Below are positions 23,704 through 36,600 of a stretch of 64,000 nt of DNA, in pieces (positions within the stretch are counted from its first letter, which is position 1; every line of letters begins with the position of its first letter). The DNA comes from Chrysoporthe austroafricana (lineage: Eukaryota > Ascomycota > Sordariomycetes > Diaporthales > Cryphonectriaceae). The stretch is from positions 434,001 to 498,000 of the forward strand of contig JYIP02000011.1 of assembly GCA_001051155.2 (NCBI GenBank), written 5' to 3'. The translations under genes and the position numbers were made by a program. The notes under the pieces were generated by a model. That model was not told where the DNA came from, did not search any database, and saw only the letters and a program-made list of their open reading frames with translations.

Positions 23704-24117
23704 TATTATGAACCAATATACAGAAGGACAAACCCCGACTTAGGGCCAAATCAAGAGAATGAAGATACGTACCCCGCAAAGATTACGTAAGCCAGGGTTA
23801 GGGTTATCAGAGCTCAACCGGGCTTACTGGGGCTCGATGAGCAGCTATGAGCCCCGATAAGCAGCGATAAGCCAAGGACTAAAAAATATGGATATATAAG
23901 GCTGGAAGAACTATCGGCTAGATAATTAGATAGGACCTTCAGTTGTCAATCTAAGTATCAATTAGACCCTACCATTAATAGCCATATTGGCTTATGAACC
24001 TTGCGATATTCAGTGAATTCGTCCTGAAACTCAAGACAGTACTTGGCATCGCTCTTGTTAGCATAAAACCCCTTATCCCTATAGCCCATCTAAGGATTTG
24101 CTGCAGCGTTCATAACA
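23704..24117 (+). repeat. E4 3' LTR
   Basis: 414 bp, TATTATGAACC to CGTTCATAACA; the first G of the terminal TG is A. U3 motif is intact (TTACGTAA 23783-23790, AGGGTTAGGGTT 23794-23805). All differences from the 5' LTR are transitions in both directions. Confidence 0.97.
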
Positions 24118-24122
24118 GCTAT

Positions 24123-24914
24123 GCTATTTCGGTTCTTTTGCTAAAATTTGCATTTCCTTAAGTTAGATTAGTATTTCGGGGCGCTATTATAATTCCTTTA
24201 TCGTTACTAACGCCGCTTATAAAGCCGATTATCGATACGGACTGCTTTATTAATAAACTTATTAAGTTTTTCGGGTCGGTTTTCTTTATAAATTTCGTTC
24301 TTAACTTCTTCTTTAAGTCTTGCATAATAAGCATCTATAAAGGGTTCGTTTTCGTAATTAAGATAAACGATAATTTGTTTGAACTTAGCTATATAATTCG
24401 TAATTGAGCTAGTTTATCGAAATGCTTCCAATTGCTATATTGCAATGCATCTTTTATCCGGGTTCTCAAAAGTTTTAATAAAGGCTAATTCGAAATTAGC
24501 ATAGCGTTAAAAGATACGCTTAGTATTTTCCGAACGGAGATTTTCGTTATTATTCAAATAATTGCGGAAAGTTGGTTCTTATTACTGAAAGGCTATCCTT
24601 TCAAAGCGGCTTCCCGCGAAATCAATTTTGTTATAAATAGTCCTGAACTGGGTGCTATAGTATTTGAAATAGGCTTTAAATTGGGTTAAGAAAGCTTGGA
24701 AGTCTTTTCGAATGCTTTTGTAAAGCTTAAGCTTATTAAGCTTAAAAGCTTTGGCTTGCTAGAAAGCATTAAAGCGAATAACCTCGTTCTTAACTTCTTC
24801 AAGCTGTTAATATAAAGCTATATTCTGTTATTAGAACTGCTCGTTAATAAGAATAGTTAAAGCTTTGTCTTGCGGAGCTTAATTGTTAAAAAAAGATAAG
24901 GTTTAAAGCACTAT
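24123..24914 (-). pseudogene. E3 gag remnant, 5' part
   Basis: Continuation of E3 gag after the E4 insertion. The start codon at 24914-24912 is ATA. It contains a capsid-like region homologous to E4 17263-18080, with many stops. The leader 24915-24976 holds TTTACGATT, the decayed primer-binding site. Confidence 0.85.
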
Positions 24915-24976
24915 TGTATTTCCGGTATTGCTTAAAGGGTATACGCTAAACCGTTTTTGAATAAGAATCGTAAAAA

Positions 24977-25414
24977 TATTATAAATGCTGCAATAATCCT
25001 AAAATAATTGTAAAGTCAAAAGGTTTATACTAGCAAAAACAGTATTAAATATAGCTTTAAATACCGGAAATTTATTTAAAACAAATATTTATAATATTTA
25101 TAAGCCAATATAGCTATTATTTGAAAGTATAATAAAGTCCAAATGATATTTAGATTTACGACTAAAAAGCTATAGTAATTTATTTGGTAAATATTCTATT
25201 CTTATATATCTGGCTTTTTAATTCTGGATCGATAGGTTCTTCTGTCGAGTCTATCGATCTTTCTGGATCGATATCGATCGTATCGATTTATCTTAACCTT
25301 AACCCTTAATTACGTAACCATTTATAGAGTTCTTTCTAAATGAGATTATCAGTAAAGTATTTAACTTAGTTTTCCGTATTATATATTCTGGTTCCCTCTT
25401 TCCGGGTTATAATA
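24977..25414 (-). repeat. E3 5' LTR
   Basis: 438 bp. It carries TTACGTAA at 25310-25317 next to AACCTTAACCCT (25295-25306), then a U3 block rich in ATCGAT palindromes (about 25225-25290). Its R 9-mer is AGTCGTAAA, matching leader TTTACGATT with one transition. Confidence 0.93.
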
Positions 25415-25587
25415 CCGGGGCTATACAATATGCTATAGAATTCTTAATTCCTAAAGGTTTTCTTTTTAAGAATTTCGATTTGAATTTTGCTTTGCAATAG
25501 TTTGGTTCTAATATTAATTAGTTTATTATTAATTTATCCGTAAAGCATAAGATTATATCGGGTTTTTCTAATTATTTTTCTAATTAG
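25415..25587 (+). pseudogene. E5 opposite-strand ORF, C-terminal piece
   Basis: Begins in frame at the E3 junction and keeps the KNFDLNFALQ segment, the INxFIIN block and tail GFSNYFSN to TAG at 25585-25587. Two internal TAG codons replace Gln/Trp. Cut by the E3 insertion. Confidence 0.7.
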
Positions 25588-25609
25588 CTAATTAATTGCT
25601 TTTCTAATA

Positions 25610-28600
25610 ATTTTTAAATGCTTATTGCGCGTTTTTCAGGTTATTAATTAATTCTTAATTATTTTTGCTTAAGTAATATCTTTTTTATTTGATTAAGTAT
25701 TTTCTATATTTAATTAATTTTTAATATTTTAAGATTCGTTCGATTTCGTATTCTGGTTTATTAGTTTCAATTTGTATCGATTTATCTATTTTAGCTATTT
25801 TGGATATTAGTTCGAAAAATGAAATATAGAATATTAAATAAATTTTTATTCTATAAAGTAATGCGAATTCGAAATTAATATCTGAGATTTTCTTTAAGAT
25901 TTTAAATAAGTTAAGCTTTTTATAGTTTAGCGAATAAAATAGTTTTATTATTTTAATATGCTCTTTTTGCCGAATAAAATAGATTTTATTTCTTTCTTAT
26001 AAGATTGGTTTTTTAATCCTTTTGGAATTAGCGTATTTCGTTATTCTTTTTTATACGAATTTCAGTTTTTTTTAAAGTTCTTTTTAAATTTTCTTAATTT
26101 TCCGAATTCGTCTTTCTGCTACTTCCGTATTTATTTTTAATAATTTATTATAATAAGCTATCAAATTATAGCTATAAAGCGTATAAAATAGTAATTTTTT
26201 TATTATATTCGTATTTGCGCTATTATATGCAAATTATATTAATAATAGCAAATTAATTTAATTATTTTGTTTATAATTTATATAATATTGAAAGTATTAT
26301 TTAATAATCTGGTTTATTTATTCTATTTATTTATTTATTTGCAAATAAAATGCCGTAAATATCTTTTGCTATATTCCGAATAATTTTATAAATAAAGATT
26401 AGAAATTTAATATAAATTTCCTATTTTTATCGGAAATAATTTCTTTAAATATATTATAATTAGCTATAATTATTCTAAAAAATATATATACGAAATCCTT
26501 TGCTATATTGCTTTCTTTATATAGGAAAAAGTAAGCATATTTGCTTAATTTGCAAATTACTATTTAAATATTATTATATTATATTTTAATTAAAAGTTTT
26601 CGTAAAAGAAATAGCTTAAAAATAAAATCCTAGCTATTAAATTATTAAATTATTTCTAGAATAAAGAATAATTGGAATAGTTTATAAGGCTTATAATATT
26701 TAATTTTATTTCTCTTATAGCTATTGTATTCTTATAAGATTTTTTCGATTCTTTTTCTTAATTCTGGAAAATTCTAATATTTTTTAATTCTTTTATATAT
26801 AGCTTTAATTCTTTAATAGCTATATGCTAATGCGTTATACGTAATTCTAATATATTTATTTTATTCTTTAAAGATTATATTTTCTAGTTTCTTTTTATTA
26901 TTAAAGATTTTAATAATCGTATTAAGTTCTCTAGCTTTATTTATAAAGCTGCTATTCTCGTTTTGCTAAAAGATATTTTGAAATTCTTTGAATTTTATAT
27001 TTTAATAATTTAATTATTTGCTAAATGCATTTGCTTTGCTATTCTTAAATCCTTTATAATAAACGATTTTCAAATCGAATTGCGAAAAGAATTCTGCTTA
27101 TTTAATTTATCGTTTATTTAGGATTTTTATTATTATAAATATTATTAAGTTTTTATAATCGGAATGCATTATAATTTAATATTTAATTCTGATTAAATAA
27201 TATTGCTATTCTTTAAATGCTTTAATAATTGCTATTAATTCTTTATTTGGAATGCTATAATTGAGTTTTAAATTATTTAATTTTTTCGAAAAGTTATTTA
27301 CGATTTTAAAGCATCTTTAATTATTTCGTTATCCAAATTGTTTTCCAAATATATAATCTGATATATCAGTTTCGATTTCAAATAGCTTATTTGGGTTTGC
27401 TTTATAAAATATAAATTCTAATATAACCCGTTTTTTGATTTTATTAAATACTTTTTATATTTTTTAAGTTTATTCGAATTTCCGATTTTCTTTTATAAAA
27501 TTTATAAAAGAGCGTACGATTCTGTTATAATTCTGAATAAATTATTAATAAAAATTAATATATTTAAAGAATATTTTAATTTCTTTAATTTTTTCTAGTT
27601 TAAGCTATTTTTTTATTATTTGAATTTTATTTTTTTATATATTAATCTTTTTTAGCTTTATTATATAATTAAAGTAATTAATCTTTTATTAATAAAAATA
27701 ATATTTATTTAATTTAATAAAGAATTTATTATTTTGTAAAATCTGGAATATTTATTATATATATTGCTTATATAATTCGAAATTTTTCGAATAAATAAAA
27801 ATATTATTAAAATAAATAATAATAATAATATTTAAATATTTGCGGAAAATGCTATTAATTATTTCTTAGAAAAATACGGGTATATTAATAAGTTTAAAAG
27901 ATAAAATTATATATTCGAAATATTCGTAACGAATCTTAAAAGCTATTTTCTAAATATTATTTTCTTTAATCCGGATATAATAATACTTTTCTTTAAAATC
28001 AAATATAATAAACCAATTTGCTTTAATTAAACAATTTTATATTTTTCTTATTAAAAGTAAAGAATAGCGATTTTTGATTATAATATTATTAAGCTATTAA
28101 TAATTTATATAAAGTCGTAATTTATTATTCTTTTTAAATATAAATAGGATTAAATATTTTGCAAATAATTATAATTTTTATATATAGCTTTTTTTCAAAT
28201 TCTTATTAATATATTCTTTAAATATTTCAAGCTTTGCTTAATCGAATTTATAAATAGAGTAATTTTATAATTTAATCCTTTTTTTCAATAAGATTTCGTA
28301 ATCAAAAAGGCCGTATTCTAATAAGCCAGTATTAAATTTCTTTTGCTATAGTTTCTTGAATTTATAGTATTCTTTTAATACGTTTTTAAGTTTAAATAAC
28401 GGTTTTTTCTCGTTTTCTGAAATTTAGAAGAATAAAAGGTATTATTAAGCGTACTTTGCTTCTTTTGCTTCCTATTATTGCTTTTAAAGCTTAATTTCCG
28501 GTAATTTTAAATGCTTATCGTTTATTAGCCCGAATTTTTTCTTATAATTTCTTTATCGTTTTGGAAATAATATTTCTTTATAATTCTATAATTTATATAA

Positions 28601-29370
28601 TTTCGTAATGCTTTGCGTAAAACCAATCTTTTATTAATTGCTAATTGCTTGAATTTCTAATTTATTTTCAATCCGTATTTATAAGTTCGAAATATCCGTA
28701 ACTTTTCCTTATACTTTAGCAAGTCTTTTTGCTTTAAAAGTATATTTAAGCCTATTTAAACGTATATTCCCAATATTATTTTCAGTAATTAAAACTTTCT
28801 TTTTTCTGCTAATTGCAACCTTTTTAGTAAATATAGCTTATTTTTATAAAATCTAGCTAGTAGTCCAATCGATTTGAAAGTTATATTTTTTAAGCTAAAG
28901 TATTTTTAAAATTAACTTATATTATGCCGTATTTATAATATTGAAAGTTATATTTGTTATAAAGTTCTAAATCGAAATAAATAAATAATTAGTTTCTATA
29001 TCGATTATATTAAAGTTATATATAACCGCTTTTTTTTTATAGTATTAAGTTTATAAAGATTCTTTTTTTATATTTAAAGGATTCGTTTTCTATTAATAAT
29101 TTCTAGCGAAATGAAATTTCCTTATGCGTTATTATTTAATAGCGCGCTATATCGTTACCCGTTAATATATGCATTTAATATAATATGTTTTTCGTTTCTT
29201 TTAATAATTGCGTATAAGGACTTTATAATTCTGATTGGCTATTGTTTTATTACAAGCAATTCTTCCCTTTTAAGGCATTTTAAGCTTTTTTCGCTATTTG
29301 CTTTGCTAGCCTTTTTGCTTAGCTCTAGCCGTATTATTTCGCCTTTTCGGCCTTTTGCAATCTATATTAT
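25610..29370 (-). pseudogene. E5 pol remnant
   Basis: Chromodomain near 25720-25770, integrase core near 26290-26600, RNase H near 27100-27390, RT near 27800-28400 with YFNN. Protease is near 29130-29150, where all three D-S-G codons read Asn and the usual stop follows. No clean reading frame of note. Confidence 0.88.
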
Positions 29371-31255
29371 TCTTTAGCTTTATTTTGCATATAAATAAAA
29401 TATATTATAATATAGCATTATTCCCATATCGTCTTTCTTTAAATGCATTTCTATAAACAATTATCAGATACTTTAATATAAGCATTATTATTCTTAATAT
29501 ACAAAACTTATTTATATTTTCCTCGGGATTTTATAATGGGCTAAATCAATTAATTTTATTCCTTAATTGAGAACTAATTATATTTAACTTTCTCGTTAAA
29601 ATATATTTGGCAGTTATAATAAATATAATATATTTAAGCAAGTTTATAATAATAAAAGTATAAGTGATTAATTTTTCTATTTTTTTGAGGTTTGCATTTG
29701 TTATTCTGGAATGGGATATTTTGGAAAAGTTTTTATAATATAAGCCCGTAAACAAAATGCTTAACTTTTATATACTTAAATATCCAATTATCCCGTTTTA
29801 ATCGTTTTTATTCCTTATGCTAAGCGATTATCTCTTTTATACTTAGTTTTTCTTCGAATATAAAGGTCGGTAAATTATCTAGCTGCTTATTTTGTAAAAA
29901 TGTTTTTTCGAGCGTAATACTTGATATAAATATTCCGGTTTATTAAGTGCTAATTTCTTCTTTTATTATTGCTTTTTATCGTTATTCAAAGTAATAGTTT
30001 AAGGAAAACTTTTCCAAGTTTCTTTCCTTAGCGTTTAATAAGTTGCTTGAATAGTCGGAATTGCTGCTATTTATAGCTATATTATAAAAAGGGCCTTTCT
30101 TTCTTATAGCGAGTTGTTTCTATCTTTTAAGCTTGCATAAGAATTATTTTAAACCTTCTTTCGCCAAAAAGTGCAATAAGCAATAATCTTAATAGCAAGC
30201 CGTTTAACTTATGCTGCTATAATTAAAGTCCGTTACTTATTCCAGTAAGATATTATTATTCAGCTAATTGGGTTCCTATTACTAAGCGATATTAATTTAT
30301 TTTTCCGAAATTAATTTTTAATTTCACTTTTTCCTTTCCTAATAATAATTGCATATAATATAACCTTTCTTGCTATAATTATAACAAGTAATTCCCTTGC
30401 ATTACTCGCGTATAAAGGTATTCAATTCTATAAGTCCGGTATATATTATGCTTGAATAAGCTATATTATTCCGGTTTTTCTGCTAAAACTTATATTTTCC
30501 CGAATTAGATTAATATTTCGGAATGCTATTATAATTCCTTTATTATTACTAGCGCTATTCGTAAAGTTGATTATCAATACGAACTGCTTTATTAATAAAC
30601 TTATTAAGTTTTCGGGTTAGTCTTTTTTGTAAAGCTCGTTTTTAATTTCTTCTTTAAGTTTGATATAATAAGCATTTATAAAGGGTTTGTCTTTATAATC
30701 AAAATAAGCGATAATTTGCTTGAATTTAGCCGTATAATTTATAGCTAAATTAGTTTGTCGGAATGCTTTTAATTATTATATTATAATATATCGCTTATTC
30801 GGATTTCCAAAAGTTTTAGTAAAAGCTAATTCAAAGTTAGCATAGCGCTAGAAAATACGCTTAGTATTTTCAGAACGAAAATTTTCGTTATTATTTAAGT
30901 AGTTATAAAAAGTTAGCTCTTATTATTAAAGAGCGGTTTTTTCGAAACGACTTCTTGCGAAATTAATTTTGTTATAAATAGTTCTAAATTGGATATTATA
31001 ATGCTTGAAATAAGCTTTAAGCTGCATTAAAAAGGCCTGGAAGTCTTTTCGAATGCTTTTATAAGGCTTAAGCTTATCGAGCTTGAAAGCTTTAGCTTAT
31101 TAGAAAGCATTAAAACGGAAAACCTTATTTTTAATTTTTTTAAGCTATTAGTATAAAGCTATATTCTGCTGTTAAAGCTGTTCGTTAATAAATATAATTA
31201 GAGCTTTTTCTTAAAAAGCTTAATTGCTAGAAGAAGACGGAATCTAAAGCGCTAT
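29370..31255 (-). pseudogene. E5 gag remnant
   Basis: Start codon ATA at 31255-31253 (ATAGCG). The knuckle at about 30350-30395 keeps the first Cys; the second Cys and the His are Tyr. The leader 31256-31317 has TTTACGATT opposite R AGTCATAAA in the LTR. Confidence 0.84.
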
Positions 31256-31317
31256 CGTATTTCGGATATTGCTTAAAAGGTATATACTGAACTATTCTTA
31301 AATAAGAATCGTAAAAA

Positions 31318-31761
31318 TGTTATAAATGCTGCAATAATCCTAAGATAAACTGTAAAGTTAAAAGGTTTATATTAGCAAGAATAATACTAAATATAGCTTT
31401 GAATACCGAAATACATTCAAAGAAATAATCGCAATATTTATAAGCTTGTATAGCTATTATTTAAAGAGTTTAATAGGGTTTAAGTAGTATTTAAATTTAT
31501 GACTGAAAAGTTAGAATAATTTATTTAGTAAATGCTTTATCTTTATATATATCCAGATTTTCAGATAGGATTAATAGGATTAATATTAATTGCATTAATT
31601 TATAAAAAACTATTAAGCCCGATAGCGATTTTATCGGTTTAAACCTTAACCTTTAATTATATAATCCGTATAAGTTTTTTTTAGCAAAGCTTATTAATAA
31701 GTTATTCCGTTAATCCTTCTTATGCTTTGCATATTCTCGGTTTATATATTAAGTTATAATA
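31318..31761 (-). repeat. E5 5' LTR
   Basis: 444 bp, TGTTATAAATGCTGC at the left to AAGTTATAATA at 31761. TTATATAA lies beside AACCTTAACCTT (31642-31653). It shares its U3 with E7, including a block with GATAGCGATTTTATCGG. Confidence 0.92.
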
Positions 31762-31766
31762 TTACT

Positions 31767-32410
31767 ATTAATACAATTCGCATATAATAGCGCAAATATA
31801 AGCATAACGAAAAAATTACCATTTTATATGCTTTACGGCTATAACTTAATAGCTTATTATAATAAACTATTAAGTGCAAATGCAAAAGTAGCAGAAAGAC
31901 GAATCCGGAAAATTAAGAAAATTCAAGAAGAATTTCAGAAAGAACTGAAATTCGTACAAGAAAGAATAACGAAATATGCTAACTCTAAAAGGATTAAAAA
32001 ACCAATCTTATAGAAAAAGGATAAAATCTATCTTATTCGGCAAAAAGAGCATATTAAAACAATAAAACCCTTTTATTCGCTAAATTATAAAAAGCTTAGC
32101 TTATTTAAAATTCTAAAGAAAATTTCAGATATTAATTTCGAACTCGCATTACCCTATAGAATAAGAATTTACCCGGTATTTTATATTTCGCTTTTCGAAC
32201 TAGTATTCAAAGCAGCCAAAACAGACAAATTAACGCAAATCGAAATTAACGAATTAGAATACGAAATTAAACGAATGTTTAAATACCGAAAATTAACCAA
32301 GTATAGAGAATACCTGATTAAATGGAAAAGATATTATTCAAGCGAAAATAGCTAAAAACCAGTTAATAATTTGGAAAATGCGTAACGGGCATTCAAAAAT
32401 TACTAAGAAA
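31767..32410 (+). pseudogene. E6 pol 3' end
   Basis: Starts at the post-catalytic integrase region ([10 protein letters not shown]) and runs in one frame. Clean stretch 31828-32013 (RIRKIKKIQEEF). Chromodomain at 32251-32352 (EYEIKRMFKY, EYLIKWKRYY) is well preserved, ending in a stop for the terminal Trp. Confidence 0.9.
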
Positions 32411-32423
32411 AGCAATTAACTCG

Positions 32424-33036
32424 TTAGCTAAAAGGATAATTAGAAAAACCCAGTATAGCTTTATGCTTTACGGACAAGTCGATAACCGATTAATTAATAT
32501 CAAAACTAAACTGCTGCAAAGCAATATTCAGGTTAAAGCTTTCGGGAAAAAGACTTTCGGGAATTAAAGGTTCCGTAGCATAACGCTCGGCTTCGGCCTT
32601 ATAATACTCTTTTTTAGCCTCTTCCGCTTCCAACCTTTCTAACTCCTCGATATTATCGATCTTTTAACGAATAGCCCGTATTATCTTTTCGTACTATATG
32701 CGCTTTTGATAATACAAACGAAAAACTTTCTCTTTTGCAGCCTTTAGCTTATTTTCCAGCTTTTAATATTAATAGGCGATTTTGCGAAGCTTATTAGAAA
32801 TAACCTTCAGAATATTATATCGAAAACGGTTAAGTCGTATGCATTCTGAATAGCGCGAAAAACCGCTTTCCGAAACTTGATAACTAAAGATATTACGACC
32901 CTTGCAAAAGGAACAAGAAAGCATTTGCACCGCACGCTGCAAAATTGTTTCCAAAAGGGAATAGCGATATTAAGTTTTTATTAAACGAAAGAAACGAGTT
33001 TTTAGCACTTTGTTAAATATTTTAATTAAGAAAGTA
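32424..33036 (-). pseudogene. E6 opposite-strand ORF
   Basis: One frame from about 33036 to TAA at 32424-32426. TFLIKIF segment first. The open stretch 32769-32954 holds CSFC-x7-Y-x9-Y-x2-C-x7-Y: three of six motif cysteines kept, three changed to Tyr. It then passes to the basic/coiled-coil part and IALQQFSFDI and GFSNYPFS at the C-terminus. Several RIP-type stops. Confidence 0.73.
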
Positions 33037-33113
33037 TAATTATTAAGGTAAAAGAGCTATAAAGAAACCTTATAGAAGATTATCGAAACGACAATCAATA
33101 AGAAAGGGAATAA

Positions 33114-33367
33114 TATTATAAACTAATAAGCAAATTCAAAATGCAAAACGATAAATTTCGGCATATTCTATCAAATATCCTTGCTAACGAAAAAGCATTT
33201 GGTTATATAATTACGGGTTAAGGTTAAATAAAATAAGGATTACTGGATTACTAAATAAGCTAATAAGCCAGGCTTACCGGATTATTAAATAAGCCGATAA
33301 TCCGAATTGAAAAGCTGGATATATAAGGATAAGAATATATTCTAGAATTACTGCAGCGTTTATAACA
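33114..33367 (+). repeat. E6 3' LTR with internal deletion
   Basis: Only 254 bp against about 440 in relatives. Both ends are normal (TATTATAAAC and CGTTTATAACA) and TTATATAA with GGGTTAAGGTT (33215-33225) is present, but about 190 bp after TATATAAGG is missing, including R and most of U5. Confidence 0.88.
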
Positions 33368-33679
33368 TATTATTTGGTTTATCCGTTCGAAAGCGATAGG
33401 GAAATAATTATTATAATAAGCTTTGCATTACGCAAGCTTGCTATTTGCTACTCGTTATTCTCTCGAATGTTCTAATAGCTTCTGCTTATATAATTAACTA
33501 ATTATATAATTATATCTTATATATAAATATAGTTTATAATAGTTATAAATATAATAACCCTGACTTTATAGCTCGTATAATTATTGAAATATTAAGAAAT
33601 AAAGTTTTAATATTATTTATTTATTAACTTTTCTTCTTTTAATTATTTAAGCTTTTTATATTATTTATATATATATTTA
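33368..33679. other. Unassigned AT-rich stretch
   Basis: About 310 bp between the end of E6 and the start of E7 homology. It matches none of the element parts I can recognise and has no open frame. It could be an old flank or the rest of a lost element. Confidence 0.5.
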
Positions 33680-36600
33680 TACTAATTAGATTTTATAAGA
33701 ATAAGCTATATTTATTAAAAAAGTTACAATTAGCGGAAAAAGGAAAGTTTTAATTACTAAAGATAATATCAGGAATATATGCTTAAATAAGCTTAAATAT
33801 ACTTTTAAAGCAGAAAAACTTGCTAAAATATAAGGAAAAGTTACGGATATTTCGAATTTATAAATATAAATTAAAAACGGATTAGGAATTCAAGTAATTA
33901 ATAATTAACGAAAGATTAGTCTTACGTAAAGCATTACGAAATTATATAAATTATAAAACTATAAAGAAATATTGCTTTTAAAACGATAAAAAGATTATAA
34001 GAAGAGATTCGGGCTAATAAACGATAAGTATTTAAAACTACCGGAAATTAAATTCCGAAAGCAATAATAAGAAGCGAAAGAAGCAAAATATGCTTAATAA
34101 TACCTTTTATTCTTCCAAATTTCAGAAAATAAGAAAAGATTATTATTTAAACTTAAAAATATATTAAAAAAATACTATAAATTCAAAAAACTATAATAAA
34201 AGAAATTTAATACCGGCTTATTAAAATATAGCCTTTTTGATTATAAAATTTTATTAAAAAAAGGATTAAATTATAAAATTATTTTATTTACAAGCTTAAT
34301 TAAATAAAATTCGAAATATTTAAAAAATATATCGATAAGAATTTGAAAAAAAAGCTATATATAGAAATTATAATTACTTATAAAATACTTAATCCTATTT
34401 ATATCCAAAAAAATAGCAAATTACGACTTTATATAAATTATTAATAGCTTAATAATATTACGATCAAAAATCGCTATCCTTTATTTTTAATAAAAGAAAT
34501 GCGAAATTATTTAATTGGAATAAATTAATTTATTATATTCGATTTCAAAAAAAGGTATTATTATATCCGGATTAAAAAAAATAATATTTGGAAAATAGCT
34601 TTTAAAACTCGTTACGAATATTTCGAATATATAATTTTATCTTTTAAATTTACTAATGCATTCGTATTTTTTTAAGAAATAATTAATAGCGTTTTCCGCA
34701 AATATTTAAATACTATTATTATTATTTATTTTAATAATATTCTTATTTATTCGAAAGATTTCGAATTATATAAGCAATATATACGATAAGTATTTCAAAC
34801 CTTATAAAATAATAAGTTTTTTATTAAATTAAACAAATATTATTTTTATTAGCAAAAAATTAATTATTTTGGTTATATAATAAAGCTAAAAAAGATTAAT
34901 ATATAGAAAAATAAAATCTAAATAATAAAAAAATAATTTAAACTGGAAAAAATTAAAGAAATTAAAATATTTTTTAAATATATTAATTTTTATTAATAAT
35001 TCATTCGGAATTATAACAGAATCGTATGTTTTCTTATAAACTTTATAAAAAAAAATTGGAAATTCGAATAAACTTAAAAAATATAAAAAGCATTTAATAA
35101 AATTAAAAAACGGGTTATATTAAAACTTATATTTTATAAAGCAAACTTAAATAAGCTATTTAAAATTAAAATCGATATATTAGATTATGTATTTAGAAAA
35201 TAATTTGGATAACGAAATAATTAAAGACGCTTTAGAATTATAAGCAATTTTTCGAAAAAATTAAATAGCTTGAAATTCAATTATAGCATTCTAAATAAAG
35301 AATTAATAGCAATTATTAAAGCATTTAAAGAATAGCAGCGTTATTTAATCGGAACCAAATATTAAATTATAATGCATTCCGATTATAAAAACTTAATAAT
35401 ATTTATAATAATAAAAATTTTAAATAAATAATAAATTAAATAAGCAAAGTTTTTTTCGCAATTCGATTTGAAAATTATTTATTATAAAAAATCTGAAAAT
35501 AATAAAGCGGATATATTTAGCAAACGATTAAATTATTAAAATATAAAATCTAGAGAATTTCAGAATATTTTTCGGCAAAACAAGAATAGCAGTTTTATAA
35601 ACGAAATTAAAAAACTTAATACGATTATTAAAATCTTTAATAACGAAAAGAAACTAGAAAATATAACCTTTAAAGAATAAAATAAATATATTAGAATTAT
35701 GCATAGCGTATTAGCATACGGCTATTAAGGAATTAGAGTTACGTATAAAAGAATCAAAAGATATTAGAATTTTTTAGGAGTAAAAAAAAAGATCGAAAAA
35801 ATCTTATAAAAATACGATAATTGCAAAAGGAATAAAATTGAATATTATAAGCTTTATAAACTATTCTAACTATTCCCTATTCTAGAAACGATTTAGCAAT
35901 CCATTAGCTAAGATTTTATTATTAAGCTACCCCTTTTATAAAAACCTTTAATTAAAATGCAATACAATAGCATTTTAATAATAGTTTGCAAATTAAGCAA
36001 ATATGCTTACTTTTTCTTATATAAAAAAAGCAATATAGCAAAAGATCTCGCATATATATTTCTTAGAATAATTATAGCTAATTATAATATGCTTAAAGAA
36101 ATTATTTCCGATAGAAATAAGAAATTTATATCAAATTTCTAAACTTGACTTATAAAACTATTCGGAATATAGCAAAAGATATTTATAGTATTTTACTTGC
36201 AAATAAACGGACAAATAGAATAAATAAACTAGATTATTAAATAATACTTTCAATATTATATAAATTATAAATAAAATAACTGGGTCGATTTGCTATTATT
36301 AGTATAATTCGCGTATAATAGCGCAAATATAAATATAATAAAAAAATTATTATTCTATACGCTTTACGGTTATAACTTAATAGCTTATTATAACGAATTA
36401 TTAAGAGTAAATGCGGAAATAGCAGAAAGACGAATCCGGAAAATCAAAAAAATCTAAAAGGAATTTCAAGAAAAACTGAAATTTATATAAGAAAGAATAA
36501 CGAAATATACTAATTCCAAAAAGATTAAAAGACTAATCTTATAAGAAAAGAATAAAATTTATCTTATTTAACGAAAAAAGCATATTAAAATAATAAGACT

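Larger units (their letters stand above)
16787..24117 (+). mobile_element. E4: complete, least-decayed chromovirus (reference copy)
   Basis: Ty3/gypsy element with two 414-bp LTRs. Gag is at 17263 to about 19150, and pol in the -1 frame from there to about 22914. An opposite-strand ORF lies at 22960 to about 23665, with a purine tract before the 3' LTR. TSD GCTAT is intact on both sides (16782-16786 and 24118-24122). It is inserted in E3 gag. Termini TGTTATGAA and TTCATAACA form a 9-bp inverted repeat. The two LTRs differ at about 25 positions, all transitions, with no indels. It is visibly richer in G+C than its neighbours, so it is the youngest or least-mutated layer. Confidence 0.97.
11651..25414 (-). 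mobile_element. E3: chromovirus interrupted by E1 (left) and E4 (inside gag)
   Basis: Minus-strand element. Internal sequence is 11651-16786, then E4 (16787-24117), then gag, leader and 5' LTR (24977-25414, 438 bp). Its left part including the 3' LTR was displaced beyond the window by E1, which landed in the opposite-strand ORF. Its right flank (CCGGG, 25415-25419) lies within the opposite-strand ORF of E5, so E3 inserted into E5. Confidence 0.92.
25415..31761 (-). mobile_element. E5: chromovirus, left part displaced by E3
   Basis: Minus-strand element from within its opposite-strand ORF (25415) through pol and gag to the 5' LTR (31318-31761, 444 bp). Its right flank TTACT (31762-31766) continues as E6 integrase sequence, so E5 inserted into E6. 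Its 3' LTR lies outside the window beyond E3. Confidence 0.92.
31762..33367 (+). mobile_element. E6: chromovirus 3' part, host of E5
   Basis: Plus-strand end of an element: integrase C-terminal part, chromodomain, opposite-strand ORF, and a 254-bp 3' LTR. The 5' part lies outside the window beyond all nested insertions in E5. It is the outermost layer on the left side. Confidence 0.9.
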
